Positions 1-9,406 of a stretch of 64,000 nucleotides of DNA are shown piece after piece; the first letter of the stretch is position 1; every line of letters starts with the position of its first letter. A program made the translations under genes and the position numbers. The notes under the pieces are model-generated. The model searched no databases, was not told the DNA's origin, and was given only the letters and a program-made list of their open reading frames with translations. Where the stretch lies: contig NZ_CP051293.1 of the NCBI RefSeq assembly GCF_013170805.1, positions 6,454,001-6,518,000 of the forward strand, given 5' to 3'. Source of the DNA: Mesorhizobium sp. NZP2077 (GTDB lineage: Bacteria; Pseudomonadota; Alphaproteobacteria; Rhizobiales; Rhizobiaceae).

Positions 1-1362
1 CACTGCATCGACCATCTCCTGGAGCTGCCGCTCGCTTCGCCGCAGCGCCTCTTCGGCGTGCATTTGATCGTCTATGTCATGGCACAGACCGTACCACTGG
101 ACGATGCGCCCGGCCTGATCCCGCATCGGGTCGGCCCGGCTCGACATCCAGTGGTAGGCGCCGTCGACGCGGCGCAGGCGATATCGCATCGCGAAGCTCT
201 CGCCGGTGTCGAGTGAGCGATGCAGCGAATTCCTGAAGCCCGCGGCATCGTCTGGATGGACTGTTCCTATGACCGCTTCGAGGTTGCTCATTCCGGGCTT
301 GCCCAAATCCGCGATATTCAGGCCGAGGAAATCAACCATCCGCTTGTTGAAGAAGGTCGGCTCTCCGTCTGGCATCAATCGCCAAACATGGCTCGGAACC
401 ATGTCCACCAGCTGCGAAAGCTCGCGCTCGCGGTCGCGCAATGCCTCCACGCTTTGATGCAATGTGAGCAGCGCCACCTGGTGCTGTCGGGATATGGCGG
501 CGACGATGAGCGCTGAAAATGCCGAGATCCCCAGGAAAAGCTGCAACATGATCTGTTTGTGCTTCAGGGCGTCCGGACCCCCGGCAAATTCGCCAGCGCC
601 GAATACCGTGAAGAATGCTGTGATCAGGGCAAGGAGGGTCAAGGCAACGGCAGCGCCCTTGAACTCGAAGCGCACCGCAGCCCAAAGAAGAGGCGGCATG
701 ATGATGTAAGCGAATGGGAGGTAACCGCTCAAGGAAAGGGCGGCGATACCCAGAAAGATCAATCCTAGGACGCAAACCTCCGCCCATCGCGCGGCCGAGA
801 GGTGGGTCCCGCGTCTCCAGTTCTGAAACACAACCAGCGCCAGCGGCGCTACGATCAACACACCGGTGGCGTCCCCGATCCACCATAGAGGCCAAGCCCC
901 CGTGAAGGTTTGCAACTGCATTCCAAACCAGGCTAGCGTGGCGCTTCCTACCGTCGCGCTGACGAGTGGCGCAATTCCTGCGGCCAGCAGGACGAATGCG
1001 AGCACTTCCTCCAGGGTTTCTAGTTCGCCTGGCCGCTTGCTGCTCCGGTTCACGAGCCAGGCGCCACAAGTCGCTTCAAGAGCGTTGCCGACATAAATCA
1101 GCAAGGCAGCAGGCCACGGGCTGTGGAACCAAACGAGATTGCTGAACATTTCGGCCAGACAGCCTGCCACCACCCACCATGGCCAGCTGCGTCTGGAGGA
1201 AAGGACAAGCGTGGCAATAAAGAGTCCACTCGGAGGCCAGACTGAAATGCCCGTTCCAGGCACGATTGCGAGCAACTGCGCAAATCCGCAGCCCAACACG
1301 TATGCCGCGAAAAATAGTCCTAGATGTAAGTATCCAGGACGGTGGGACCAGACGCGCATCAT
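1..1362 (-). CDS. MASE1-PAS membrane sensor protein, 3' end cut by window edge
   Basis: The frame is open from position 1362 to the window edge (454 codons, no stop), so the output domain is missing. Two ATG codons in tandem follow a good AGGAGGAG ribosome site. Residues about 5-300 are a multi-span membrane region with the MASE1 signature VWPPSG near residue 40. A coiled linker and a PAS domain follow (about 315-435) with FFNKRMVDFLG and VHPDDAA, then the start of another linker or coiled coil (EEALRRSERQLQEMVDAV). MASE1-PAS proteins usually end in a histidine kinase or GGDEF/EAL domain. The linker resembles those before histidine kinases, but this is inference. A membrane-bound sensory role is likely and the ligand is unknown. 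Confidence 0.82.
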   Translation of the reverse strand, partial: MMRVWSHRPGYLHLGLFFAAYVLGCGFAQLLAIVPGTGISVWPPSGLFIATLVLSSRRSWPWWVVAGCLAEMFSNLVWFHSPWPAALLIYVGNALEATCGAWLVNRSSKRPGELETLEEVLAFVLLAAGIAPLVSATVGSATLAWFGMQLQTFTGAWPLWWIGDATGVLIVAPLALVVFQNWRRGTHLSAARWAEVCVLGLIFLGIAALSLSGYLPFAYIIMPPLLWAAVRFEFKGAAVALTLLALITAFFTVFGAGEFAGGPDALKHKQIMLQLFLGISAFSALIVAAISRQHQVALLTLHQSVEALRDRERELSQLVDMVPSHVWRLMPDGEPTFFNKRMVDFLGLNIADLGKPGMSNLEAVIGTVHPDDAAGFRNSLHRSLDTGESFAMRYRLRRVDGAYHWMSSRADPMRDQAGRIVQWYGLCHDIDDQMHAEEALRRSERQLQEMVDAV

Positions 1363-1567
1363 CGGCTCCTCCTGCCTGACAAGGGCGGCGTGAGAATCAT
1401 CAGCGCTTGGCGCAGCACCTATCTGGGCTCGCGAATTCACACTGCATCCTAGTGCGGCCATGCCAAAGCCGCATCCTATGGAAATCCATGCGTTGCGCCT
1501 ACTGGCCCTGGAGCTCGAACCAGCGAATTGATGTCCGGTGGCGTTCCCGGCTGCTCCGCACAGTAGG

Positions 1568-3229
1568 TTAGTGGGCACCCCCGGCTGCTATATGACCAGG
1601 GTTCTTCAGCAACAGGACGGCCGCCAACGCGATCGTCAAGCTGACGCCAAGCAGGAAGAAGGTGTCGTTGAAGGCCATGACAAAGGCCTGCTGACGGACC
1701 CTTAGGGCGATCGCAACTATCGCTTTTTGAGCGGCAAATGCCTGGTCGTTGATGCCGTGCGAGAGGAAGTAGGCAGTGAGCCGCGTGACGCGGACGCGGG
1801 TTGCCTCCTCAAACACCGACACCGACTGAACCAGCACGTTCGAATGGTACTGCTCGCGCTTGGTAAGGAAGGTCTGGAGCAGCGCGATGCCGACGGCGCC
1901 GCCGAGGTTGCGGGTCATGTTGAATAGCGCTGAGGCCGAGCCGGCATTCTCATTCTCGATGCCTGATGTGGCGATCGCCGAAAGCGGCGCCAGTATAAGG
2001 GCCTGCCCGATGGCGCGTACGATGTTCGGCAAGAACAGCTGGTCGCTGGCATATGCTGCGCTCATATGGATGTTCATGAAATTAGAGGCGGCAAACAAGG
2101 CAAAGCCGACCGCAATGATGAGACGGATGTCGAAGCGCTGCATAAGGCCAGGCACCAGCGGGATCAGGAGGAGTTGCGGCAGGCCGGTCCAGGCAAGCAC
2201 CATGCCGATCTGCTCGGCATTGTAGCCCTGAATGCGGCCGAGATAGACAGGCACGATGAAGACCGAGCCGTAGAGCGCGGTACCGAGCAGGAAGTTCGCG
2301 AGGACACCGAAGCCGAAGTTGCGGCGAACCAGCAGCCTGAGGTTCAGCAGCGGATGATCCGAAGCCAACTCGATCCAGACGAACAGGGTCAGCGACGCGG
2401 CCGCGACGATCGTCAGCCGCGCGATGAGGGGCGAGCCGAACCAGTCGTCCTTGTTGCCTTCCTCGAGCACGGTCTGCAGGGCGGCAAGCCCTATGGCCAT
2501 GGTGACGATGCCCGGCCAGTCGCCTTTGGCGAGCAGGCCAAGCCGCATCGGCTGGCGATCGAGCGAAAACCACAGCATGCCGACCATGAGCGCGCCGGGT
2601 ACCAGGTTGACGTAGAAGATATACTGCCAGCCCCAATTCTCGGTGAGATAGCCGCCGATGGTCGGGCCTATCGCTGGCGCGAACGTCGCCGATAGTGCGA
2701 ACATTGCCAGGCCGATCGGCTGCTTGGCTTTCGGCAACAGCGTGATGACAATGGTGAAGGCGAGCGGGATGAGCACGCCTCCGGTGAAACCCTGGATCGC
2801 TCTTAGGATGATCATCTGACCTAGATTGGCGGCGAAGGCGCAGGCGACCGAGAAGGCGAGGAACAGCACCGCGTTGGTGATCAGATAGATGCGCAGCGAG
2901 AAGACCTGGGACAGCCAGCCGGTCAGCGGGATCACCACAATCTCCGCTATGAGGTAGGACGTCGAGATCCAGCCGCCGTCGTCGATGCCAGCGCCAATCG
3001 CCCCCTGGATGTCCGCCAGCGACGCATTGACGATCTGGATGTTGAGCACGGCCATGAATGCACCGAGAGCAGAGCCGACCACCGCCACCCATACGCGCGG
3101 CGAATTGGCGGCACCGGCGGCCCCGGCCGCGTTCTGGGTGGCGCCGGCGGAAGTGGGAAGCGAGGAGACGGCGGTTGTCATTGCTGCAACTCCTCGAGCG
3201 CTGGGAAGAATGGCGCCAGTGTCAATCAT
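1568..3229 (-). CDS. emrB: DHA2-family MFS multidrug exporter (EmrB/QacA type)
   Basis: A 553-residue polytopic protein with the length and about 14 membrane segments expected for drug:H+ antiporter family 2. Motifs visible include the segment-1 region GAFMAVLNIQIVNASL, the QGFTGGVLIPLAF region and FAPAIGPTIGGYL (motif C type), which marks antiporters. It follows the membrane-fusion gene with an ATGA overlap (3226-3229), giving an emrA-emrB operon. A second start at 3181 (MTTAVSS) has a stronger GAGGAG site and is the more probable true start; the 16 extra residues would otherwise be a poorly conserved leader. It should work with the EmrA-like adaptor and an outer-membrane channel encoded elsewhere to expel hydrophobic compounds. 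Substrates cannot be deduced. Confidence 0.92.
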   Translation of the reverse strand: MIDTGAILPSARGVAAMTTAVSSLPTSAGATQNAAGAAGAANSPRVWVAVVGSALGAFMAVLNIQIVNASLADIQGAIGAGIDDGGWISTSYLIAEIVVIPLTGWLSQVFSLRIYLITNAVLFLAFSVACAFAANLGQMIILRAIQGFTGGVLIPLAFTIVITLLPKAKQPIGLAMFALSATFAPAIGPTIGGYLTENWGWQYIFYVNLVPGALMVGMLWFSLDRQPMRLGLLAKGDWPGIVTMAIGLAALQTVLEEGNKDDWFGSPLIARLTIVAAASLTLFVWIELASDHPLLNLRLLVRRNFGFGVLANFLLGTALYGSVFIVPVYLGRIQGYNAEQIGMVLAWTGLPQLLLIPLVPGLMQRFDIRLIIAVGFALFAASNFMNIHMSAAYASDQLFLPNIVRAIGQALILAPLSAIATSGIENENAGSASALFNMTRNLGGAVGIALLQTFLTKREQYHSNVLVQSVSVFEEATRVRVTRLTAYFLSHGINDQAFAAQKAIVAIALRVRQQAFVMAFNDTFFLLGVSLTIALAAVLLLKNPGHIAAGGAH

Positions 3230-4482
3230 CGCGAAACTGTGGAACGACCATCCGCCAGCACGGTCGCTTTGGTGTTGACGGTCGGTTCGACGGACATGCC
3301 GGACCTGAGCAGCCCGCCGAGCTTGTGATCGTCGATGGCGATCCTCACCGGGATACGCTGCACGATCTTGGTGAAGTTGCCGGTCGCGTTGTCGGGCGGC
3401 AGCAACGCGAATTCCAGGCCGCTCGCCGGCGACAGGCTGTCGACGTGACCGGTCAATTCGACGCCAGGGAAGCCGTCGACGGTGACGCGCACCGGCTGCC
3501 CGGGACGCACATGAGCGAGCTGCGTCTCCTTGAAGTTGGCGACGACATAGACGGCATCCAGCGGCACCACAGCCATCAGCTGCGTGCCTGATGCCACATA
3601 CTGTCCAACCCTGAGCGTGCGTGCGCCGACCGTGCCGTCGACCGGAGCCGCGATTGTGGCATAGGAAAGGTTCAGTCGGGCCTGCTCGGAAGCTGCCTCG
3701 GCGCGATCCGTTTGGGCAACGGCACTGTCGCGCTCGGTGGCGAGTACGTCGATCTTAGCCTGTGCGGCGGCTAGGGAAGCCTGGTCGCGCTGCAACCCGG
3801 CGATGAGTTGATCGGCCTGGGCGCGGCTTGCTTCGGCTTTCTGGGCAGTGCCGGTGCCGCTCCTTGCCAGCGTCGCATAGCGGTCGGCGTCAGCGCTGGC
3901 GAATGTCAGCGAGGCCTGCGTTGCGGCGACCGTCGCCCTTGCCTGCAAGATCAGTGACTGCTGGAGCGCGATCTGCGCGTCGAGATTGTGGACGGCCGCC
4001 ACGGAAGCCTTAACCGAGGCATCCGCCTGGGCGAGCGCGGCACGGAAGTCGCGGTCGTCGATGCGGGCGAGAACCTGCCCGGTCTCGACAGTCTGGTTGT
4101 CATGCACCAGCACAGCGGCAATGTAGCCCGAGACCTTCGGCGCGACCGTCGTGTAGTCGGCCTTCAAATAGGCGTCGTCGGTAGACTCCAGATACTGGCC
4201 TGCGGTCCAGTAACCGTAGCCCCAATAACCTCCCGCAGTTGCGCTGGCCAGAAGGGCTGTCGCAAATGCGATGCGCTTGAAGCGACGGCGCCTGGACACC
4301 GGCGCGATGATGCCATCGGGAGTAGCCTCCGTGGAAACCGGCAAGAGGCCTGACTGTTCGGCCGAGGGCCGAGCGGCTTGCTCGACGAAGGCCGCCGGCT
4401 GCCGAGGCACGGCCGCCTCGGGTGCGTTGGAGAAACTGGTGGTCGCGGGCATCTCGGACATCTCATTCATCCTGGCGTTCAT
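3226..4482 (-). CDS. emrA: HlyD/EmrA-family membrane fusion protein
   Basis: 418 residues: a polar cytoplasmic leader (about 1-65) rich in Ala/Pro/Ser, a single membrane anchor (about 69-90, IAFATALLASATAGGYWGYG), then a periplasmic adaptor. The barrel and lipoyl-like half appears at YTTVAPKVSGYIAAVLVHDN, followed by a long Ala/Gln-rich helical hairpin (about 155-260) and the return half APVDGTVGARTLRVGQYV. This is the periplasmic bridge of a tripartite efflux pump. It is the upstream gene of the emrAB pair, overlapping emrB by four bases. No TetR or MarR repressor lies next to it, so local control is unclear. Confidence 0.92.
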   Translation of the reverse strand: MNARMNEMSEMPATTSFSNAPEAAVPRQPAAFVEQAARPSAEQSGLLPVSTEATPDGIIAPVSRRRRFKRIAFATALLASATAGGYWGYGYWTAGQYLESTDDAYLKADYTTVAPKVSGYIAAVLVHDNQTVETGQVLARIDDRDFRAALAQADASVKASVAAVHNLDAQIALQQSLILQARATVAATQASLTFASADADRYATLARSGTGTAQKAEASRAQADQLIAGLQRDQASLAAAQAKIDVLATERDSAVAQTDRAEAASEQARLNLSYATIAAPVDGTVGARTLRVGQYVASGTQLMAVVPLDAVYVVANFKETQLAHVRPGQPVRVTVDGFPGVELTGHVDSLSPASGLEFALLPPDNATGNFTKIVQRIPVRIAIDDHKLGGLLRSGMSVEPTVNTKATVLADGRSTVSR

Positions 4483-4944
4483 GGTGCTTCGCGCGAGAGC
4501 GGAATGGCCCTACGCTCAAAAATCGGAAGCCGGACAGGTAAGACGCTCGCCTGCCTCTTCGTTGGCTGCAGAGAGAAACCGGAAAAACCCCTGCATTCGT
4601 CATCCCTGTCTCGTCCGGTTGACACGGCTCGACGTACATTTTGAATGTTGGCCGACAAAGAACATCTGCCTCAAGGTATAGTACACGCAAACAAACCGCT
4701 ATCGATCATGCTTTATTTATATATATTTACGAGATCGGAAGCACTTAAGAGCGCATTATTCTCATCCGCACGAATTGCTGCAATGAATAGCTTTGCGTTT
4801 GAGCAATTATGTTCAAGATAACAGGCAGACGCCACGGCCACAGCAGGACAGGCTCGGCCCGTCAAAACGTCGGTTCGCCCCGCCGACGCGCGGCTGACGG
4901 CCATCTCGCCGAGGCTAAGTGGTGAATACAGCGCGGCGATCCAG
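4483..4944. other. Intergenic region with AT-rich core
   Basis: No convincing gene was found. The stretch 4695-4745 is markedly AT-rich (TTTATTTATATATATTTA) against a GC-rich background and probably holds the promoter of the leftward emrAB operon. I could not place a clean -35/-10 pair or operator. Short open frames here overlap emrA or lack ribosome sites. Confidence 0.4.
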
Positions 4945-5382
4945 CTAGCGATATCCGACACCGGTGACATAGTTGAAGAGCATTTGCTCCTGGACCTCTT
5001 CCGCACGGAAAAGAGCTCTCATTGCATCGCGTATGTCCAATATGCCAAGAGGCTTTGCGCCGACGTCAAGCACTGGGAGGTTCTGCAGGCTTCGCGAAGC
5101 CATGGCCTGGTAAACAGTGTGCAGATCATCCAGCGGGCTGCATGACACGATTGGGCTGGTCATGAGGGCCGAGGCCGGCGGCGCCGGCGATTTCGGGCTG
5201 GTAAGGTGGCGGATAAGGTCGGATTTGCTGAGCACGCCAGCGGCCGCTCCGTTGTCGTCGCATACGACGACAAGGCCAATACCGGGCCTCGAAAGCGAAA
5301 GCGCGGCGGCTTGCACCGCCGCGTTGGCGTCGATCACCATCAGGCGAGCCTTCGTCATCGCGTTGAGTTGTTCGATTTGCAT
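4945..5382 (-). CDS. Tandem CBS-domain protein
   Basis: 145 residues made almost entirely of two CBS motifs: the first covers about residues 8-60 with GLVVVCDDNGAAAGVLSKSD, the second about 80-135 with QNLPVLDVGAKPLGILDIRD. The start at 5382 is chosen because GGAGG lies six bases upstream; the frame stays open 14 codons further without a site. Stand-alone CBS pairs bind adenine nucleotides or NAD and act as energy sensors; no partner domain is present. It sits just downstream of the cupin gene on the same strand (38-base gap), so the two may be co-transcribed. Function beyond nucleotide sensing is unknown. Confidence 0.85.
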   Translation of the reverse strand: MQIEQLNAMTKARLMVIDANAAVQAAALSLSRPGIGLVVVCDDNGAAAGVLSKSDLIRHLTSPKSPAPPASALMTSPIVSCSPLDDLHTVYQAMASRSLQNLPVLDVGAKPLGILDIRDAMRALFRAEEVQEQMLFNYVTGVGYR

Positions 5383-5420
5383 CAAAGTCCTCCGAGAGAT
5401 CGCCTGTCCTTCTGTCGAGC

Positions 5421-5831
5421 TCACTTTTCGGGTGTCGTCAGGTTGGTGTCGTTCGTGTCGACAATGAATACGGCAAGCATGCGCGCGCGTTCCGTCTTGC
5501 TGGCATTCTCCTCGAACGTGTGATGATCACCCGGAAACTCGGAAAAGTTTTCGCCGGCCCGATAAGTCTTTATCGGACCGTGATTGACCTGCGTGTTGAT
5601 TGCTCCTTCGAGGACCGTGGCATAGATGAATGCCGATTTTGCGTGAGTGTGCGCCTGGGAACTGCCGCCGGGCTCGTATTCGACAAGCACGCCCTTGATG
5701 CTCTTGCCTGGAACGTTGGGTAGCGGGTGATCGTAGACCAGCGTGGCCTTAGGACCGTGCGAATCGTCGGCCAATGCGCCGGTTGCGGAGATGGCTGCAA
5801 CAGCAGCGATGAAGAGTGCAGTCCTGATCAT
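5421..5831 (-). CDS. Secreted cupin-fold protein
   Basis: 136 residues with a clear Sec signal peptide (residues 1-21, cut after GALA) preceded by an AGGAG site. The mature part is a single small cupin barrel: VEYEPGGSSQAHTH supplies the first His pair of a metal site, and GENFSEFPGDHHTFEEN the second motif with HH. Such small periplasmic cupins bind a divalent metal, but the reaction is not known. It lies between the hydrolase and CBS genes on one strand and may be part of a stress-related operon. Length is normal for the family. Confidence 0.8.
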   Translation of the reverse strand: MIRTALFIAAVAAISATGALADDSHGPKATLVYDHPLPNVPGKSIKGVLVEYEPGGSSQAHTHAKSAFIYATVLEGAINTQVNHGPIKTYRAGENFSEFPGDHHTFEENASKTERARMLAVFIVDTNDTNLTTPEK

Positions 5832-5921
5832 TGTCTTGGCTCCTGGTTGTGATGGGGGATCGCCGGCCGATGGGAGGGCCGGCCGGCGATCGGGCTCTTG
5901 CCGGGGGGAGGCGGCGCGAGC

Positions 5922-7163
5922 CTATGACCTGATGAAGGCGAGCAGGTCAGGGTTCACTGTGTCGGCCTCGGTCGTGCACATGCCGTGCGGGAATTTCTCG
6001 TAGACCTTGAGTGTCCCGCGCTTGAGGATCTTTGCGGACAACAGCGCCGAGTCATGGATCGGAACGATCTGGTCGTCGTCGCCGTGCATCACAAGTGTGG
6101 GCACGTCGATGGCCTTGAGGTCTTCAGTGAAGTCGGTCTCCGAAAAGGCCTTGACGCCGTCATACTGCGCCTTGGCGCCGCCCATCATCGCTTGCCGCCA
6201 CCAGTTCTCGATGACACCTGGAATTGGCGCAGCGCCCGGCCGATTGAATCCGTAAAAGGGACCGCTTGCGAAATCGAGATAGAACTGCGGCCGATTACCG
6301 GCGAGCGCCTTGCGCAAGCCGTCAAAAACTTCGATTGGCAATCCACCCGGATTGGTAGCCGTCTTCACCACTATCGGCGGCACGGCGCTGATAAGCACGA
6401 GCTTCGCCACGCGACCCTGACGCTGGCCATGCCGCGCGACATAGTGGGTAGCCTCGCCGCCGCCAGTGGAGTGACCGATGTGAATCGCCTCTCTCAAGTC
6501 GAGATGCTCGACCACTGCGGCAGCATCGGCTGCATAGTGGTCCATGTCGTGACCTTCGCTAATCTGCGCCGAGCGGCCATGACCGCGCCGGTCATGGGCG
6601 ATGACGCGGTAGCCCTCGCCGAGAAAATAGAGCATCTGTGCGTCCCAATCGTCGCCGCTTAGAGGCCACCCGTGGTGGAAGACGATCGGCTGGGCATCCT
6701 TTGGGCCCCAATCCTTGTAGAAGATTCCCGTGCCGTCGGCGGCGGTAACCATGCTCATGTCTTTTGCTCCTGTGCTTGCCCCGGCAGATTGAAGGTTTTG
6801 GCTTTCCTCCGCCCGTGCAGGCGCGCCTTGTACAAGGCCGGCCGCAACCGTGACGGTGAAGGCGCCCAACAAAACGTCGCGGCGCGATGCGCAGCCGGCC
6901 GGATCTCTTCGGACGTCCCCGGCATCGCGGGGTTGCTGCTCAGAATCGTCGCGTAGTACCAGTGTGCCGTCACTTCTGCGACCGCGCATGACGGTCGTCC
7001 TGTCGGCCCCGGCCATGTAGCGGCCTTGAGTCAACGTTTCGATGTAATGTGTCGCCTCCCAGTCTTCTACCCACGGGCCGGCAATGTATTTTTCATCATT
7101 GTAGACATAAAATCCGACGTAACCATTGCCGTCTGCTTGCTCTTTTATATGATATACCATCAT
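5922..7163 (-). CDS. Haloperoxidase-like alpha/beta hydrolase with N-terminal extension and buried Tat signal
   Basis: The C-terminal 275 residues are a non-heme chloroperoxidase-type alpha/beta hydrolase: oxyanion region [12 protein letters not shown], nucleophile Ser232 in GHSTGGG, acid in HGDDDQIVP (about 362-364) and His393 in FPHGM. Such enzymes act as esterases or perhydrolases. Residues 94-118 ([10 protein letters not shown]... ending ARA) form a good twin-arginine signal, yet about 90 residues lie in front when translation begins at 7163, where a GGGAG site is present. Starting at Met59 (6989) would give a 35-residue n-region, acceptable for Tat export. The front 58 residues ([12 protein letters not shown]..., Trp-rich) may be a separate small protein fused in frame. 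The enzyme class is confident; the true start is not. Confidence 0.8.
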   Translation of the reverse strand: MMVYHIKEQADGNGYVGFYVYNDEKYIAGPWVEDWEATHYIETLTQGRYMAGADRTTVMRGRRSDGTLVLRDDSEQQPRDAGDVRRDPAGCASRRDVLLGAFTVTVAAGLVQGAPARAEESQNLQSAGASTGAKDMSMVTAADGTGIFYKDWGPKDAQPIVFHHGWPLSGDDWDAQMLYFLGEGYRVIAHDRRGHGRSAQISEGHDMDHYAADAAAVVEHLDLREAIHIGHSTGGGEATHYVARHGQRQGRVAKLVLISAVPPIVVKTATNPGGLPIEVFDGLRKALAGNRPQFYLDFASGPFYGFNRPGAAPIPGVIENWWRQAMMGGAKAQYDGVKAFSETDFTEDLKAIDVPTLVMHGDDDQIVPIHDSALLSAKILKRGTLKVYEKFPHGMCTTEADTVNPDLLAFIRS

Positions 7164-7283
7164 ATTCTCCCTGGGCTTATTGCCCGCCAGCCGCTTGATC
7201 CAGCGGAAAGGGATTTCATTTGCTCCACTTACTTTCTTTTTAATTATGACTCACATGGAGCCGTGCGAGCGCAAGCCGTACAA

Positions 7284-8042
7284 TCAGTGGTGCTGGAGCG
7301 GGGCGTGGCTGAACCAGTCTTCGAAGCGCGTCTTACCGATGCGCGGATGATCGGTCGGAACGAGCGAGCGGTCGTCGAGCTCCGTGCCGAAATATCGCGC
7401 GCGGGGATCCGCGTTGACTTTGCGCGGATCGTTCGTGGCCTTCAGGAACCGCGCGACCAGCTCGCTCATGCGGATCGGCTCCGGACCTGCGATCTCAACA
7501 ACGCCGTTGGCCGGCGGCGAGAGCGCGACATCGGTCATGATATCGGAGACGTCATCTGACGCGATTGGTTGAAAATAGGCACTCGAAACTGTGGTGACGT
7601 CCCCGACGGTTCCTGATTGAGCGATACCGCCTAGAAACTCGAAAAACTGGGTGGAGTGGACGATCGTGTAGGGGATGCCGGAGCCTCGGATAAGCCTTTC
7701 CTGGGCCATCTTGGCGCGCATGTAGCCACTGTCAGGCAGGCGCTCGGCCCCCACGATCGAAAGCGCGACATGGTGCTTCACGCCCGCCGCCTTCTCTGCT
7801 GCGAGCAAGTTCTGACCGGAGGTCTCGAAGAACTCCAGAACGGCCTTGTCCTCGAAGGACGGCGAATTCGCCAGGTCGATGACGACTTGCGCTCCCGCGA
7901 GTGCGCCGGCGAGGCCCTCGCCGGTGATCGTATTGACACCGCCATTCGGCGATGCAGCGAGCACGTCATGGCCCTTCTTACGGAGCCGCTCGACTGTCTT
8001 CGAGCCGATCAGCCCGGTGCCACCAATCACTACAATCTTCAT
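7284..8042 (-). CDS. NAD(P)-binding NmrA/SDR-like oxidoreductase
   Basis: 252 residues starting at MKIVVIGGTGLIGS, a textbook Rossmann GxxGxxG motif. The start at 8042 is set by GAGGAG seven bases upstream; the frame extends further without support. The family is atypical short-chain dehydrogenases of the NmrA type (NAD(P)H-sensing or quinone/ether reductases), which lack the usual YxxxK pair. The central part VKHHVALSIVGAERLPDSGYMRAK fits this subgroup. It lies divergent from nothing and upstream of the hydrolase in the same direction with a 120-base gap. The substrate is unknown. Confidence 0.85.
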   Translation of the reverse strand: MKIVVIGGTGLIGSKTVERLRKKGHDVLAASPNGGVNTITGEGLAGALAGAQVVIDLANSPSFEDKAVLEFFETSGQNLLAAEKAAGVKHHVALSIVGAERLPDSGYMRAKMAQERLIRGSGIPYTIVHSTQFFEFLGGIAQSGTVGDVTTVSSAYFQPIASDDVSDIMTDVALSPPANGVVEIAGPEPIRMSELVARFLKATNDPRKVNADPRARYFGTELDDRSLVPTDHPRIGKTRFEDWFSHAPLQHH

Positions 8043-8667
8043 GACGAAACTCCTCGTTCGCGTTTCAGGGTTGATGTGTCTGACCGAGCCCCAGGGGCGG
8101 CGCATCGGCTGTTTCGCCCAGACAATGCATCGGAGGTGCCGGCGCAAACTATCGAACGGAAGCATCTGTCACGCGATGCGAAGGTGTAGGGTGGATGCAC
8201 CCTTGGACTGGGGGCTCTAGTCAGCAGGCAGACGGCGTCCCATCTACCAGCTACGCCGTCACGCCTGTCGGGTGGTCAGGAGACCGCATTCACCAACGTC
8301 GGAGGATGGCCGATTTTGGCCAACAGCAAAATTGAACCATTCGACAGCGATGAGGCGCAACGCTGCCGTTTGCACCGACTCTCCCGTTCCATACCGGTCT
8401 TTGCAGCACCGAGGCAGGCCCATCACGCCCGACACTGTAGAAAATATCGCATAGTCTCCGAGTGGGGGGAAAGACGGTATCGCTCTCCGCTACCAATCCC
8501 CGACCGGCGAAGAGGCAGTCGTTCTTCCAATTCAGTCGAACCATGGGCGTAGGCGCCCCTGTCCCTTTCACAGGTCGAAACCGCCGATTATACGACGTCC
8601 GAGCTGGGGCTCTTTTCCGATCGGATACAATCGCCTTCAATTTCGGACCACTGCTCAGGAGTACGAG
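8043..8667. other. Intergenic region, 625 bases, no gene recognised
   Basis: Frames here are short and have neither ribosome sites nor recognisable families. It marks the change from metabolic cargo to the toxin/mobility part of the island. The last 25 bases carry the AGGAG site of the AlpA-like gene. A conceptual minus-strand reading resembles weakly the one upstream of the second AlpA copy (around 18400-18590), hinting at an old shared non-coding leader. Confidence 0.4.
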
Positions 8668-8949
8668 ATGACGCGATCGAATGAAGAAGCACTGAAGCGT
8701 ACAATCCGCAGGCATCAGTTGCGCGAAATGGTGCCGCTTGCAGACAGTACGATTTATGAAATGGAACAACGCGGGCAATTTCCTCGACGCTTCGCTCTCA
8801 CCCCTCGGTGCGTGGTTTGGGATCTGGCCGAAGTAGAAGCCTGGCTGCAAGCTCGCAGGGCAGTTCCGATCCCCCGAGCGAATCCTCCTGATGTGCGTTT
8901 ACGGAAAACCTCTCCTGTCAGAGCGCGAGATCGGGCACAAATACCGTAA
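8668..8949 (+). CDS. AlpA-family winged-helix regulator / candidate excisionase, copy 1
   Basis: 93 residues with an AlpA/MerR-like helix-turn-helix: LADSTIYEMEQRGQFPRRF followed by VVWDLAEVEAWLQARR, the standard AlpA core (specific recognition helix then Trp-containing wing). The ribosome site is CAGGAGTACGAG before ATG. AlpA proteins activate or act as directionality factors for P4-type integrases, so a role in excision of the guaA island is plausible but inferred. An almost identical protein is encoded at 18599-18880; they differ mainly in the first 25 residues. It lies upstream of a hipBA operon in both places. Confidence 0.8.
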   Translation: MTRSNEEALKRTIRRHQLREMVPLADSTIYEMEQRGQFPRRFALTPRCVVWDLAEVEAWLQARRAVPIPRANPPDVRLRKTSPVRARDRAQIP

Positions 8950-9228
8950 GCATAGGGGGACGATCGCCACGGTGCGGTGTCGATGATCAATCCGTTCGGG
9001 CACATTTGCCGCTGCGGCGGCCGCATGGCGCCTCAAAGCCCACTGGGCAAGTCGCGCCAACACCCGGTTTGGACTTCAGGTAGGCGTCCATGAAACCAGG
9101 TTGAGCGGCCGCGAACGTCGAAAGCCGCTAACCCGACATCCGGCACATCTGTGGTGACCATCCATCCTGCCGAAGATCAGCGATGGTCATGTCGGCACGA
9201 TCACGCCGGCGGCATGAAGCCGATGATC

Positions 9229-9264
9229 ATGGCGATGATGATGGCGATGATGATGGCGATGATG
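9229..9264 (+). repeat. Three tandem copies of a 12-bp unit (ATGGCGATGATG)
   Basis: The unit is repeated exactly three times at 9229-9240, 9241-9252 and 9253-9264. The homologous spacer at about 19145-19160 has only one unit. It lies in the non-coding spacer between AlpA and hipB; this is replication-slippage type variation. Confidence 0.85.
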
Positions 9265-9339
9265 ATCAGGAGCAAAAGCGTGTTCGGCTTGCTGCTTATG
9301 ATCGGCATGATGCCGTCTGAAGCCACCGTCATCACACCC

Positions 9340-9381
9340 TTGAAAACAGCCACTATATAAGCTATTTTCTTTGCAATAGCT
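9340..9381 (+). promoter_or_regulatory. hipB promoter with overlapping dyad operator
   Basis: TTGAAA (9340-9345), 17 bases, TATTTT (9363-9368) form a sigma-70-like promoter. A perfect 7-bp dyad AGCTATT-N8-AATAGCT (9360-9381) covers the -10, as expected for autorepression by HipB. The right copy keeps the layout but its dyad is degraded (AGCTATT / AAAAGCT). Binding is inferred. Confidence 0.6.
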
Positions 9382-9406
9382 CGAAACGGCTAATTTGTGA
9401 GGCGAA

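Noticed and set aside
1727..2695. Plus-strand frames opposite the emrB gene
   Set aside because: Products are hydrophilic and low-complexity; the opposite strand encodes a complete 14-helix transporter.
9229..9264. Possible CRISPR-like array in the ATGGCGATGATG repeats
   Set aside because: Units are 12 bp, directly adjacent and without spacers; this is a simple tandem repeat.
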